Source: Linepithema humile (Eukaryota > Arthropoda > Insecta > Hymenoptera > Formicidae). From it: a stretch of 64,000 nt of DNA. The stretch is from the NCBI RefSeq assembly GCF_040581485.1, contig NC_090133.1:14694001-14758000 (forward strand), in the 5' to 3' direction. The position numbers were made by a program, and so were the translations under genes. Positions 1-10,622 of the stretch are shown here, one piece after another. Under the pieces are notes generated by a model. That model was given only the letters and a program-made list of their open reading frames with translations. It had not been told where the DNA came from and made no database searches. Positions within the stretch are counted from its first letter, which is position 1. Each line of letters opens with the position of its first letter.

Positions 1-1580
1 TAAAAATCTAAAAATAATTTTTTAAATATATCAAATAAGAGGCATATCGAGCCGTCACTGGATGGTAATGTAAAAATTTTTTGGATGTTATATAGAGAAA
101 TTGATTTGTCTACAAAAGACTTTTAAATTGTACACTGATCTCAGTTCGAGATACATAATGTGAAATAAAGTACAAAGATCTCCATATTCGGAGAATACAT
201 GTTGTACGAAATAAGAAATTACAAAAAGGAAGAAAGAGGAATAAGAAAAAATATCAGGGCGCGAGTGGCCCCGATATTTTTTCTAATAATTTTGTAATTT
301 TTATTTTTAACAAAATGACGGCGCTATAGCCGTATCGCTAGCCATCGTTTTTAGATGGATCTCTCCACAGTGGTATTCATAACTTCTATACCATTTAACA
401 TGGGACAAAATACAAAAAATTTTCGTCATCTGCGTATCAAATACTAAAAAAGTAGGATTTTTCAAAAATATTGATTTTTGGCAAAATGATGAACAAAAGA
501 AATGCATTTTTCGCCTAAAATTTTATAAAAATGTCAATTACAAAAAAAGTTTTATAAGAGTAAGTATCCACTCCAAATTTCAAATAAATCGGATAAAAAA
601 TGTGAAAAACTTTAAAAATGCTATTTTGAGAAAAACACGTTTAAAATTTCAGTTATTGTTTTGTTCATAAAATAATAAAATCTCAATTTTATTTTCAGTC
701 TGCTATTCCTGGGTTATATAACTGTCCTTCTAATAGTTAATTTGTCTCATCTGCCTCTTTTCTAATAGTTTTTAATGTCTTTTGAGTCTCTTTAACGACG
801 ACTGTCAAGGAGCGGTCAATCGCTTGCACGCGGCGCATGTTCGCTTTCGCACAGAAATTATAGCAGTTGAGGCTAGTTAGATTCAGAATTTTCAATTAAA
901 ACCATTTGAATTCTATTTTTAAAGCTATAAACTATCAATTTAGGTAAAAAAATCAATTTTTGTTAAATCGCTAAGGTGGTCTAACCGCTTAAGTTTGTGT
1001 ATTGCGAACGCATTATGTAATGCTTATAAAAATAATCAATCTTTTATTAACAAAAAGAAATTGTTCTCAATCATATTTGATTTGGACAATGTTTGAGAAG
1101 AAATCGTGAGCTAATAGCCTAATAACGAAAGTACGTAACAAATAAATTAAAAAATGGCACACAAATGCATTGCATCTTTTACTACGTTTTTAATATTAAT
1201 ATATATTTTTTTTACCAATTTACAATTAGTTATATAATATAAATATTATTATTCTATTAATAACTGTAAAGAGAATCCTTATAACTGTATATACACACAT
1301 TACTTTCATTTATTTTTATCAAAATATGAAATCAATTTGCAATATATATGTGGTTTATATTTTTTAAGTATACGCACGTATGATTGTAATATAGAAAGAA
1401 AAAAACAAAACATTTTTAGATTATTTTTATTTTATAACATTTTTAATAAAGATATTAATAAGATCACATTAAAAAAATAAACATAAAAATGGTACGCGCA
1501 CCAACTAAAAAACTTACGATTTTAAGGACAGTCCTCAAAATATGCCATATATGTCAAAAGATGTCCTCGAATTCTAAATA
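1..1580. other. AT-rich non-coding DNA, no gene seen
   Basis: No convincing coding region on either strand; the only ORF (307-507, minus) is short and of low complexity. A short hairpin made of ATATCAGGGCGCGAGTGGCCCCGATAT-like halves lies around 262-288. The first 60 bases share about 20 bases (AAGAGGCA..CGAGCCG) with the edge of the palindrome at 31.3 kb, so the left edge may be a remnant of that repeat family. Confidence 0.5.
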
Positions 1581-2480
1581 TATACAGGGTGTTTCATTTT
1601 AATTGCTTCAGTCAAATATCTCGAAAAATGAGCTCGATAGACAAAAATGTTTCAGACAAAAGTTGTATGATTTCGAGGAGGTCATTATACAATAACATAT
1701 TTTTTCAGAAATAGAAGCATTTCAGAAATTTAAAGGTCAATTTTGATTTTTTAAATGGAACCATTTTAATTGTCTTATATAAATATAGATTCTTTGTAAC
1801 ATTGCATAAAAAAATTATAAGGGTAAAACAGCTAAAAATTGAACGTTCTACGAGATTTTTTATATCTTAATCTGACATATTTTGATATAAAATATAAAAT
1901 ATTTCGTAAAATATTTAATTTTCGATAATTAATTTTACCGTAATACTTTTATGCACAGAATAATGACAAATCAACTGATACGTATAATTGTTTGTAAGAA
2001 AAAGTATACAGCTGCATATTGGAAATTATACATACACTTTCTTACGAACAACTATGCATTTTCTTTGGACCAGTTGATTTGTCTGATTATTTTGTCTATA
2101 AAAGTATTACGGTAAAATTATCGAAAACTAAATATTTTACGAGATATTTTGTATTTTATATTAAAATATTTTAGATTAAAATAAAAAATATCTCATACCG
2201 TTCAATTTTTAGCTATTTTACTCATATAACTTTTATGTAGAATATTACAAAAAATCTAAATCTTTTTATATAAAAAAATTAGAGTAATTTTATTTAAAAA
2301 AATTAAAGTTGACCTTTAAATCTGCGAAATGTCGTAATGAGGAAAATTTTGTTCCATCCATTACGAGATATTTTAAGATATCTCTTAAAATCTTACAATT
2401 TTTATATAAAACATTTTTCTTTAAAATGCATTGTTCAAGAGATATATGAGATAGTCATTTAAAATGGGACACTCTGTATA
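1581..2480. mobile_element. Palindromic MITE with TA-flanked TIRs
   Basis: The two ends are inverted repeats: CAGGGTGTTTCATTTTAA on the left and the complement of a CAGAGTGTCCCATTTTAA-like end on the right, each next to a TA dinucleotide. The halves are imperfect inverted copies of each other (a segment around 1860-1960 reappears inverted around 2100-2200), so the element is a long foldback without coding capacity. TA borders fit the Tc1/mariner type, but that is inference from the ends only. Related copies lie at 46.9-47.7 and 52.8-53.1 kb. Confidence 0.7.
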
Positions 2481-2661
2481 TATGTATAACAAAATGTGAT
2501 CAATTATATTGATATGTTGTAAACATATATGTATATAATATATACATATGTTGTAAATACATTGCACATACAAACAACAAAAATAAACATAAAAATGGTA
2601 GTGTTGAATGCTTTTTTTTTATTATCTTCCTAATGAAAAATATAATAAATAAAAAATGTAA

Positions 2662-2830
2662 ACACTTATATAACTTAAATTGTATTTATCATTTACCTTT
2701 TGTTACACTTATATATCTTTTGTTACACTTATATAACTTAAATTGTATTTATCATTTACCTTTTGTTACACTTATATACCTTTTGTTACACTTATATAAC
2801 TTAAATTGTATTTATCATTTACCTTTTGTT
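2662..2830. repeat. 63-bp tandem repeat, about 2.7 copies
   Basis: The block containing ACTTATATAACTTAAATTG and ATTTATCATTTACCTTTTG recurs at about 2662, 2725 and 2788 with a 63-bp period. Because 63 is a multiple of three, a short plus-strand ORF passes through it, but the encoded peptide is only the repeat translated. Confidence 0.85.
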
Positions 2831-3258
2831 AAAATATGTATATATTTGTTAAGATTGCATTATATTTAATATAGAAAATATATTAAGATATATTAATACA
2901 AATAAAAATATTTTCTTTTACAGATACATTTAAAAATACATTTTAATCGATAATTTCGTGTAATGTTCAAAATAACGACAAATATAAAAACTGTAATTAT
3001 TAAACAATAATAATTATCATAAAAATTAAATATTAGTAATTATTTTTAATTAAAGTTTTAATATTCATATCGTGAAATATTTAAACTTAGAACAATAAAA
3101 ACATAAAAACTCTAATTGTAAGTATAATTCAGTACTATAATACTTTTCCTATCTAACAAATAATAATGTTTCTCTGATTTCCTAATTTCATTTATTTGAG
3201 AAATTTATTGTAGCAGATTGTTCGACTAATTTTATTTTCAAACTATTATGTATCAATC
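2831..3258. other. AT-rich non-coding DNA sharing sequence with 28.4-28.8 kb
   Basis: No gene seen. The stretch around 2930-3120 resembles 28410-28720 in the same orientation (ATACATTTAAAAATACATTT and following bases). Both lie beside copies of the tyrosine-recombinase-like gene, which suggests a repeat shared by the ends of that unit. Confidence 0.4.
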
Positions 3259-3434
3259 ATCAATCATTGTGCGTTGAAGTGGATGGTTTTCGTTTAATTT
3301 TTGAGGAAGAATCTTTGTTATTACTATAACTTATTATAAAAATAATCGACATAGCGATTTTAAATTTTAATTTTGGACACCGCTTGGATATTTTACCTCT
3401 CTGGCCTTTAATAGAAGACAACAATCTATATAAT

Positions 3435-3795
3435 TTTTGCATTATTATAAGAATTTCCTGATACATTATATGGCACTACATTCAAAAAACATATAGTCAT
3501 TACGGAAATTACTCTTAATTTAATGGACAATCAGATTACGGATCTACTCAATTTCATGGACCATCATAAAAAAAATACACAAAGAAATGTACAGAAAGCT
3601 GGTAATAATTAAAGATATTACAAAGAAGTCTCACAATTTTTAGAAGCTGCACAAGACATGAAAGATTTAGCGAATAATTTAATTGATGAAAGCGACAGCG
3701 CTGAAAATGATAAAAACACAAAAATTAAAGACAATAATAAAATATTTAAAAAAATTAATTGTTTATCAGCAATTGAATGATAGTGAGTAGAAAAT
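3435..3795 (+). pseudogene. Decayed 3' part of the large exon of the tyrosine-recombinase-like gene
   Basis: Translated on the plus strand, this matches the C-terminal part of the large exon of the minus-strand gene at 29312-31264: the stretches LNLMDNQITDLLNFMDHH and FLEAAQDMKDLANNLIDESDS are recognisable. It carries stop codons and has lost the histidine-rich GHHEKIHKEVYR signature. The exon end and a GTGAGT donor-like site are still present near 3780-3790, so the copy was made from DNA and not from spliced RNA. The next two exons follow at 7377 and 7586, beyond the hAT insertion. Confidence 0.8.
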
Positions 3796-3942
3796 TTATT
3801 TCCTAAATATGTAGATTGCTTTATTATAATTTTAATGCAGATCACGGGCGCCGACTACGTGGGTGCATCGGAGCGCGTGCACCCCTTGAAACTTTTCAAT
3901 TGGTGCGGAGCACTCATTGAAATTATGCATAATATTACTAGG

Positions 3943-4300
3943 CAGTGATGCAAACTCAAGCCGGCCAGCACCCGAGCATCACGGTAAGGAAGGCACGCAT
4001 ACAAGTGAGAATCGGGACGCCTCGCTATAAAGGCCATCACACACAAAATGACATAACTGCATATGCATAGCATAAGACCGTCTCGACCAATGAGCATGCT
4101 ATGTAAATCAATATGGTGCCTTTATGCTAGATGTTCAGTTATGTCATTTTGTGTGTGATGGCCTTAATAGTAATGTCTCCTCACTTCTATAGACCGAACG
4201 GCGAGGTGCACACGTACGTGTTACGTCACGATTCTCGCTTGTGTGTGTGTCTCCTCTACCGTGATGCTCGGGTGCTGACCGGCTCGAATTTGCATCACTA
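3943..4300. mobile_element. hAT-type MITE nested inside the hAT element (copy 1)
   Basis: A 358-bp foldback with ends CAGTGATGCAAA / complement TAGTGATGCAAA and an 8-bp target duplication TTACTAGG at 3935-3942 and 4301-4308. The arms also share the blocks GAGCATCACGGTA and GAGAATCG. A second foldback (about 4030-4168, arms GGCCATCACACACAAAATGA) lies in its middle, so at least two insertions are stacked within the host hAT. Confidence 0.8.
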
Positions 4301-4493
4301 TTACTAGGTTAGGTTTCTATTGAAGTTTTAAATAAACTTACGCCTAAGTACCCAACCGGCTCGATTGAACCGGATGTTATCTGATCTCTATTAGAACTAA
4401 ATAGTGGATGCCCTATATCTTCAATGTAAAATTTCTTCAAAGAGTTGAATGCTGGAGAAAGTGTGTTATTTTCGGATCATCGGTAGCCGTCAT

Positions 4494-4645
4494 AAATCGT
4501 TGTGGTTAAAGGTGTGAGAAAGGGCCACGAAACTCGGGCCGACGCGGTGCGCAAGAGACCGTCTCTCACGCACCGTGTTTCCGCAGCTCTCTGTCGGCCC
4601 GAGTTTCGTGGCCTTTTCTTACCTCACTCTTCTCACAACGATTCA
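4494..4645. repeat. Foldback element in hAT leader (copy 1)
   Basis: Inverted halves share GGCCACGAAACTCGGGCCGAC and the flanking AATCGTTGTG. It has no coding capacity and is GC-richer than its surroundings. No target duplication could be fixed by eye. Confidence 0.7.
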
Positions 4646-4796
4646 TGACCCGTTATTAGATTACATTAAGAATACCTAGAAACCTATCTACATTAATGTT
4701 TCAGATGAATGCTACAGCTATGTAATATCAAGAGAGTCATGAATAAGTATATAATTAAAATAATTAAAAAACCTAGTGAGGCTGTTTCATCAACAT

Positions 4797-4955
4797 TAAA
4801 GGCGGGAGCACAGACTTTTGCATAAAGCATAACGCATAAGCATAAGGAAATTGATTGGTCCGTTTCCTTATGCATTTGCTTATGCTTATATATAGACCAA
4901 TCAATTTCCTTATGCTTATGCGTTATGCTTTATGTAAAAGTCTGTGCTCCGGCCT
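4797..4955. repeat. Foldback element overlapping the transposase start (copy 1)
   Basis: The arms share GAGCACAGACTTTTGCATAA and ATAACGCATAAGCATAAG in inverted orientation. The first ATG of the transposase reading frame (4925) and roughly its first ten codons lie inside the right arm, so the native N-terminus of the transposase has been displaced or replaced. Confidence 0.75.
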
Positions 4956-7082
4956 TAAGTCATGCCGCGACAACGGCAACACCCGAAATAGTGAATTTTT
5001 CTGGCAGACGTTTTCGAAGTCAGTGGATGAAAGAATTTCCTTGGATTACATACGAGAATGAAAAAATCTTCTGTAAGATATGCGTCAAAGCTGCCAAGGA
5101 AATAAAATCACCGTTGCCTAAGTTATCTGGTTCAGAACAAAAATCACTTGACGCATTTGTGAATGATGGATTCAATAGTTGGTCAAAGGCTCTTGAACGA
5201 TTTCGCGTACATGAGAGAAGTTCGGTACATCGGGCTTGCTCTTTAACTGTTCAATCCGTAGAAACAGGTGCAAATGTCGCACAATGCTTAAGTGACGCCA
5301 AATTAATAGAAATGAAAACGGCCAGAAATGCATTGCTTGCGATTATAACTTCACTGCGTTTCTTGGTACAACAAGGGCTCGCGATTAGAGGGCACACTGA
5401 TGAAAGGTCAAATATCCGACAATTGCTTCTTTTGAGAACAGAAGACAATTCTGCTCTGAAGTCTTGGTTCAGTAGAACCAAGTATAAGTGGCTATCGCAC
5501 GATATTTTAAATGAAGTTATATCCATCATGTCAAAAAGTGTTCAAAGATCCCTTCTAAACAACATCAAATCGTCTGAATTTTATTCCATCATGATAGATG
5601 AAACCGCTGACATATCTGTGAAAGAACAGATATCCATTTGTTTCAGAACAGTCGATGAAAATTTGTCTGTAAATGAATATTTTATGGGATTTTACGAAAC
5701 CGCGGAAACCAATGCCGAAACATTACATATAATTGTCAAAGATATTTTATCAATTATTCTCATTGAACATTCACAAATGCAGAGGACAATGTTACGATGG
5801 CGCAAGTGCTGTAAGCGGAAACATATCTGGGCTACAAACTAGAATTAAAAGCGACGAACCACGAGCACTATTTGTCCATTGTTCAGCTCATACACTCAAC
5901 TTAGTTGTACAGGATTCAATGCAGGGTATTCCCATCATTAGAGATTTTCTAACATTGATGAAAGAGTTAATAGCGTTCGTCAGAAATTCGCCTAAACGAG
6001 TTGCATGTTTCAACAAGCTGCAAAAAGATGGTGAAGCGGAATCACTTAATAACTTGACAGATATAAATCTACTGCGTCCATTTTGTCCAACGAGATGGTG
6101 CCTACGGATTATTTCCTTGCAAATAATTGAATCCAACTATAAGGTTTTATTGACGTTTCTTAACAAATTAAGCAAAGAACGAGGGGAACCTGGTGCCAAA
6201 GCAAGTGGTTTTTTAAAACAAATGTTAAAGTTTGAGAACGTTTTTCTCCTTCAATTAATGATCAGCGTTTTTGCTAGGATAGAAACATTAAATTCTCAAC
6301 TTCAAAAAAAGTCTCTTCATTTACAGGATGTTATTAATAGCGTCGACATTTTGAAAAAAACATTACAACAACAACGAGAAAATAATTTTGAATGTCTGTG
6401 GGACGGCATTTTGAAGAAGTGCGCAGAATTAGAAATCGAGCAGCCAGTCCTGCTTCGCAAAAGAAAACTTCCCCGTCGTCTGGATGACTCATCATCAACT
6501 ACTCACTATTTTAAGACTCCCAAAGATAAATACCGACAGACATTTTTCGAAGTAGTTGATCAAACATTGAGTAGTCTTAATGCCAGATTTCAGTCTGACA
6601 CAGTGGACCATTTAACAAAAATGGAGCGGTTTGCGACGGGTTCAGAAGATGTGAAGACTGTCATCAACTTTTATGGATCCGATTTTGATGAAGAACGCCT
6701 GAAATTACATTGTGGTATGTTCCTTGACATTGCTAAGCAGGAAGGTTCTAAAATTGAAAATTTGAATGATGTACTGATTTTTTTCCGAAATCACAAAAAT
6801 GGCCATATAACCGGTGAAATGCTAAGTGAATTCAAACGATTCATAACTTGTTTGGTGACAGTCCCTACGTCAACATGTACAGCAGAGCGATCATTCTCCT
6901 GCCTACGAAGACTTAAAACCTATATTCGTCAAACTATGAGGCAACAGAGATTGAATGATTTAGCAATGCTACATGTCCACCAAGAAGAAACATGCGCTAT
7001 AAATGTAGAAAATATAGCAAATGAGTTTATAGACTGTTCGGCTGTGAGACGGAATACGTTCCATCACGTCGCTAACCGCTAA
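4925..7082 (+). pseudogene. hAT transposase (TTF-type zinc finger, ZMYM1-like), frameshifted, copy 1
   Basis: Two overlapping frames make up one transposase: 4925-5842 (305 codons) and 5733-7082 (449 codons), with a single-base frameshift around 5755-5790. The N-terminal frame holds a TTF-type zinc-finger region (SQWMKEFPWI..FCKICVKAA..RFRVHERSSVHR) and the start of the RNase-H-like core (SIMIDETADIS). The second frame begins with the conserved CRGQCYDGAS block, continues through an insertion of helices, and ends with the hAT dimerisation region (CTAERSFSCLRRLKTY). A full-length relative would have a longer N-terminus; here the first codons come from a foldback insertion. The frameshift is present in both copies, so it predates the duplication. 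Such enzymes cut and join hAT ends; this copy is unlikely to be active. Confidence 0.9.
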
Positions 7083-7376
7083 TAAACTAAAAACTCGTAC
7101 CTATATCTATGTTTATTTTAGTTAAGTCAATAGTTTTTTTTTATTTTTAAGTTTAAAGTTTTATTTTTATTAAAGGTTACCTATATGCGAATTTTAATAA
7201 CATACCTGTTTCAAATTTTATTTTTATTAAAGGTTACCTATATGCAAATTTTAATAAAGATTTATTTTAAAAAACTAAAAATGATAATTTTGGATTTCTA
7301 CCACAGTATCTATATAATCAAATTTTCGTTCGTGCACCCATTGAAATTTTGGAAAGTCGGCGCCCATGATGCAGAT

Positions 7377-7437
7377 GCAATGTATAAAAAACGTACAAAA
7401 ACTGAAATAAAAGTAGTACAGAAAATGCAGATCAGGA
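7377..7437 (+). pseudogene. Decayed penultimate exon of the tyrosine-recombinase-like gene (copy 1)
   Basis: The translation MYKKRTKTEIKVVQKMQIRK corresponds to the 66-nt exon at 29175-29240 of the intact gene (MYKKRTKTEIRTVQKKRRSE). It starts immediately after the right target duplication of the hAT element, showing that the hAT split acceptor from exon. Confidence 0.75.
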
Positions 7438-7585
7438 AGTAAAGATCTGGTTTATGTACATGTATACATATACATGTAGGTATGTACATGTATATTCAAC
7501 TAATAATGTTATTTGATATTAAATAATCGCAAAATATTAAATAATCGTAAAAAGGATATTTATGTATAATTTATTTAATTTTCTT

Positions 7586-7795
7586 TATGTGCAGATGCAT
7601 TTATGACGCCTGTTAAATATGCAACTTCGATACAAGAAGAGAAAAGAATTGTGTTAGAAATATTTGGAAAATAATTACAAACTGGGATTACAAGATATAC
7701 TAATAACTGAAAAAGAAATACAGAATCTTATATCTAGTCCTTGTATGATTAAACGAACAGTTCCACAAATAAGAGTATGGTTATACACGTAAAAA
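7586..7795 (+). pseudogene. Decayed last (Myb-like) exon of the tyrosine-recombinase-like gene (copy 1)
   Basis: It aligns to the last exon of the intact gene (28847-29058): DAFMTPVKYATSIQEEKRIV is followed by stop codons and small indels, and the end (RTVPQIRVWLYT-like) is still visible in shifted frames. The intron between this and the preceding exon is retained, including a TGTGCAG acceptor. Confidence 0.75.
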
Positions 7796-7889
7796 AAATT
7801 AAATAAATTTTAAAACTATTTATCACAAAAATCGCATCATAAAATTGTTTTAATACTTAAAAAAATGACTCAGTGTGTAATATACCTTT

Positions 7890-8010
7890 AGGTTGCAGTC
7901 CACTTGACGCTATAAATATACTTTGAGACGTTCCTTCGATAAAGAAAGAAAGAGAGAAAGAACACTTCAAAACATTTATAACGTCAACTGGATCGCAGTC
8001 ATAGACATTA
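7890..8010. repeat. Short foldback/MITE (copy 1)
   Basis: Ends are related inverted sequences (GCAGTCCACTTGACGCTATA and the complement of TATAACGTCAACTGGATCGC). About 120 bp, no ORF, with a purine-rich middle. Confidence 0.5.
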
Positions 8011-8044
8011 TATAGATCGAGCATTAACTATTTGTATGTACATA

Positions 8045-8410
8045 TACAATAAAAGTCTTCAAAAATACCCATTTATTTAAAACAGTAAATATTATATAAA
8101 TAAAGTATAATTAGCAATATACAGCTATAACAATTATATTGTAGTTATAAAGTGATATTGCTTGGCTTAAATTAAAACATGTATAAAAATTTCAATTTTA
8201 TACATCCATGTCCCTATAATAGTCCATACATAAACATATACATATACATATATATGTCTTCATATCAATCCATTAGCTGTTAATATCTATACATTCTTAA
8301 AATGGACCGTATATGTTAAATCAATTATAGTTTTGACAAAAATAATATAGAATATAGATGATTGCGAGAAATAGCTATATTGACTAAATAATATTTACTG
8401 CTTCTAAATA
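8045..8410. repeat. Dispersed non-coding repeat (copy 1)
   Basis: About 360 bp that recur with moderate divergence at 55370-55700 and, by duplication, at 24175-24540. Shared blocks include TTTCAATTTTATACATCCATG and ATTTACTGCTTCTAAATATA. No coding capacity. Confidence 0.7.
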
Positions 8411-8414
8411 TACG

Positions 8415-8520
8415 CATCCTAAGTAGCACATGTTTGTTTCATATGTACGTTTCATGTACGTTTCCTAAATGTATCCAATGGTTTAGAAAACGTATATGAA
8501 ACAACATGTGCTACCTGGGA
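8415..8520. repeat. Foldback of about 105 bp (copy 1)
   Basis: Ends read GTAGCACATGTTTGTTTCAT and the complement of ATGAAACAACATGTGCTAC. Typical small hairpin-type MITE without genes. Confidence 0.65.
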
Positions 8521-8995
8521 TGTATATGTATATGTCTTTTTAAATGTCCTTGAAATATACCAAGCACGTGCGCACGTGCGCGTTTGGTACAATTTGGGAA
8601 CATTTTTTGATACATATGGCATATTTTCAACTCTGTTCTAAAAATTAAAAGTTTTTTCGTTGATGCGTATACTATTTTTAAGTTTATTTTTATTTTTTAT
8701 TATATTCTGATTTGATGTCTTTATTAAAAATGTTACAAAATATAAAAAAATATATAAAAAAGTGTTTTTTTTTTCTTTCATATTCATACAATCATACATC
8801 ATGCGTCGAAACGTTTCCGACTGGCATAATTTCTTATGTTTTTTAAATATCTTATTATCAGTAAGGACACAAAAGGACACTAAAGAATTATATAAGTATC
8901 ATAAGTATTGCTCATTGGATATGGAACAGAGACAGAATGATATTGTACCGACTGTGTCTCTTGCTGGAAAACAACCTATGAAGACTTTTTATTTA
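8521..8995. other. AT-rich non-coding DNA left of the LTR (copy 1)
   Basis: No gene seen. It contains an alternating block CACGTGCGCACGTGCGCG near 8565-8582. The short ORFs on both strands are not supported by composition. The last four bases before 8999 begin the target duplication of the LTR. Confidence 0.4.
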
Positions 8996-9169
8996 ATAGT
9001 GTCACGTCCCGGCGCGGTGGCGGTAACACGTAGTGTTCGCACCTTTACGCGAGACTCAATCGGTAAGATTCACGAACCAATGAAAAAGTAAAAGATCAGA
9101 AAAAGAACGTGAAACACAAATGTTGTGTTTAATATAAAAAATCGTAACCAAAATCCCTTTCTAATGGAT

Positions 9170-9605
9170 AGCGAAATTAAATGAGAGATCGTAAGGGAAG
9201 CAGTATCGCATTGATATTTTGTTGCTCCTTACGCGAACAACGTGTATGACCAATATAATTAGGACCGTATTCTAATGAATAATAAATTTAAATAATAAAT
9301 CGTAAAGGAAAACAGTATCGCATTGATATTTTGTTGCTCCTTACGCAAACAACGTGTATGACCAATAATTACGACCGTATTCTAATGAATAATAAATTTA
9401 AATAATAAATCTTAAGGAAAGCAGTATCGCATCGATATTTTGTTGCGACTCTGCAAAACAACGTGTATAGTAATAATTAGGACCGTATTTTAATGAATAA
9501 TAAATTCAAATAATAAATCTTAAGGAAAGCAGTATCGCATCGATATTTTGTTGCGACTCTGCAAAACAACATGTATAGTAATAATTAGGACCGTATTTTA
9601 ATGAA
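9170..9605. repeat. Tandem repeat of about 110 bp, four units, inside the LTR
   Basis: The block CAGTATCGCATTGATATTTT / CAGTATCGCATCGATATTTT recurs at 9201, 9313, 9422 and 9530 (spacings 112, 109, 108). Each unit also has AACAACGTGTAT and GGACCGTATT. The second LTR carries the same array at 25300-25735. Non-coding. Confidence 0.85.
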
Positions 9606-9807
9606 TAGTTAATTTAAATAGAGGCGAATAATGAATCCGAGTAAGACCACAAGAAAATGAATATGATAATAATGCAGCAACGTAGTAAGAAATAGTAATC
9701 AACCATTGTGACTGACATGTAATTATTTAAGTTTTATTATCATGCATTTGAAATGAAAGAATCGCTTAATACCATTAGAATGCATCAAGTATATGTTGAC
9801 CGAAAAT

Positions 9808-10179
9808 TTAAGAGAGTAACATTGGGTTTCGCTGATCATGAAAACTTTCTCCGTTTTCAGCGAGATTTTGCATATAATTAAGGTACCTGTCTTCGCATTC
9901 GTGACACTCGGAAATCGGTTGAATCAACGCGAGGTAGCGATGGCAAATAATGCAATGTAATCTTGGGCGGCGACGCCCGACGGATGCGTAATGCCTATCA
10001 TTTAAAACTACGAATAAACTTTTATATTCAATCGGTTCGCTAGCGATGCATTCTTTGCAAAGACGCTCTTTTGCCGTAGGATTCACGAAGCTGGTTTCAC
10101 GAACGCAACTAGCTAAGGAGTACCTATAAAGATATTCCAATCGAGGCGACCGACAAGCGTAACGTTTCCCCACACACAT
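9808..10179 (-). CDS. LTR-embedded cysteine-rich protein B (123 aa)
   Basis: Not a family I can name. Three CxxC pairs are visible: C41/C44, C76/C79 and C92/C95, with 31 and 12 residues between pairs. That nearly equals the spacing in the ORF just upstream (30 and 12), so the two are probably tandem paralogues of one zinc-binding fold. Further cysteines are at 2, 9 and 25, and an arginine-rich stretch (GRRRPR) lies before the second pair. The start codon is 20 nt after the stop of the upstream ORF. Both lie downstream of the LTR TATA box, within the R-U5 part of the LTR if transcription starts there. Function unknown; nucleic-acid or protein binding through zinc is inference. A second copy differs by one residue (H114 to Y). 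Confidence 0.55.
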   Translation of the reverse strand: MCVGKRYACRSPRLEYLYRYSLASCVRETSFVNPTAKERLCKECIASEPIEYKSLFVVLNDRHYASVGRRRPRLHCIICHRYLALIQPISECHECEDRYLNYMQNLAENGESFHDQRNPMLLS

Positions 10180-10199
10180 ATCAATTATTTAAAATTCGA

Positions 10200-10622
10200 T
10201 TAATCAGACGGTTGATTTAATAAGCTGGTTATAACTAACGTACGTATTCCCGGGCCTCCGCCAAGTAGAACGCTGGTAGGATCGGGAAGATTAGCAACAC
10301 TTCGTCCTTCTCGAGTTAATTGATTTGTTAGGCTTATAAAATGATTGAGACACGCGAGACAGTGACGCACTGGAAAAGGTTGAGATACGTTCTGGCCACA
10401 AACACGACACTTTGCTAATGGAACTATAGAACCGATATTCAAATGATGTCCGAGGACGTGTTCGAAATCATTTCGCGTTGGTTCTGATAAATCGTGATAG
10501 CAATTGAGGCACAATATCGTGCCAGTATTTCTATTCAAGCACGCGTTATCCAAGATACAGTACACGAAACGACAATTACAATTTGAGTCTGGGCGCGAAG
10601 ATGTTACTTCGGTATCTGGCAT
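10200..10622 (-). CDS. LTR-embedded cysteine-rich protein A (140 aa)
   Basis: Unrecognised protein with CxxC pairs at C38/C41, C72/C75 and C88/C91 plus an N-terminal cluster (C15, C17, C22, C28). The pattern resembles a small zinc ribbon or degenerate RING, but no catalytic motif is evident. It shares pair spacing with the next ORF (9808-10179), and the two look like a duplicated module. The ATG at 10622 is the first of the frame. It lies about 700 nt downstream of the LTR TATA box in the transcription direction, so it could be translated from the retrotransposon 5' leader or from an LTR-driven transcript. Accessory ORFs inside an LTR are rare. Confidence 0.55.
   Translation of the reverse strand: MPDTEVTSSRPDSNCNCRFVYCILDNACLNRNTGTILCLNCYHDLSEPTRNDFEHVLGHHLNIGSIVPLAKCRVCGQNVSQPFPVRHCLACLNHFISLTNQLTREGRSVANLPDPTSVLLGGGPGIRTLVITSLLNQPSD

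Larger units (their letters stand above)
3843..7368 (+). mobile_element. hAT transposon, copy 1 (3,526 bp)
   Basis: The ends are short terminal inverted repeats (CACGGGCGCCGAC on the left, GTCGGCGCCCATG on the right). The flanks carry a perfect 8-bp target site duplication ATGCAGAT at 3835-3842 and 7369-7376, as expected for hAT. It encodes a TTF-type/ZMYM-like hAT transposase on the plus strand, broken by one frameshift. The insertion lies exactly at the splice acceptor (TTTTAATGCAG) of a decayed exon of the tyrosine-recombinase-like pseudogene. Three smaller foldbacks sit between the left end and the transposase. Confidence 0.92.
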
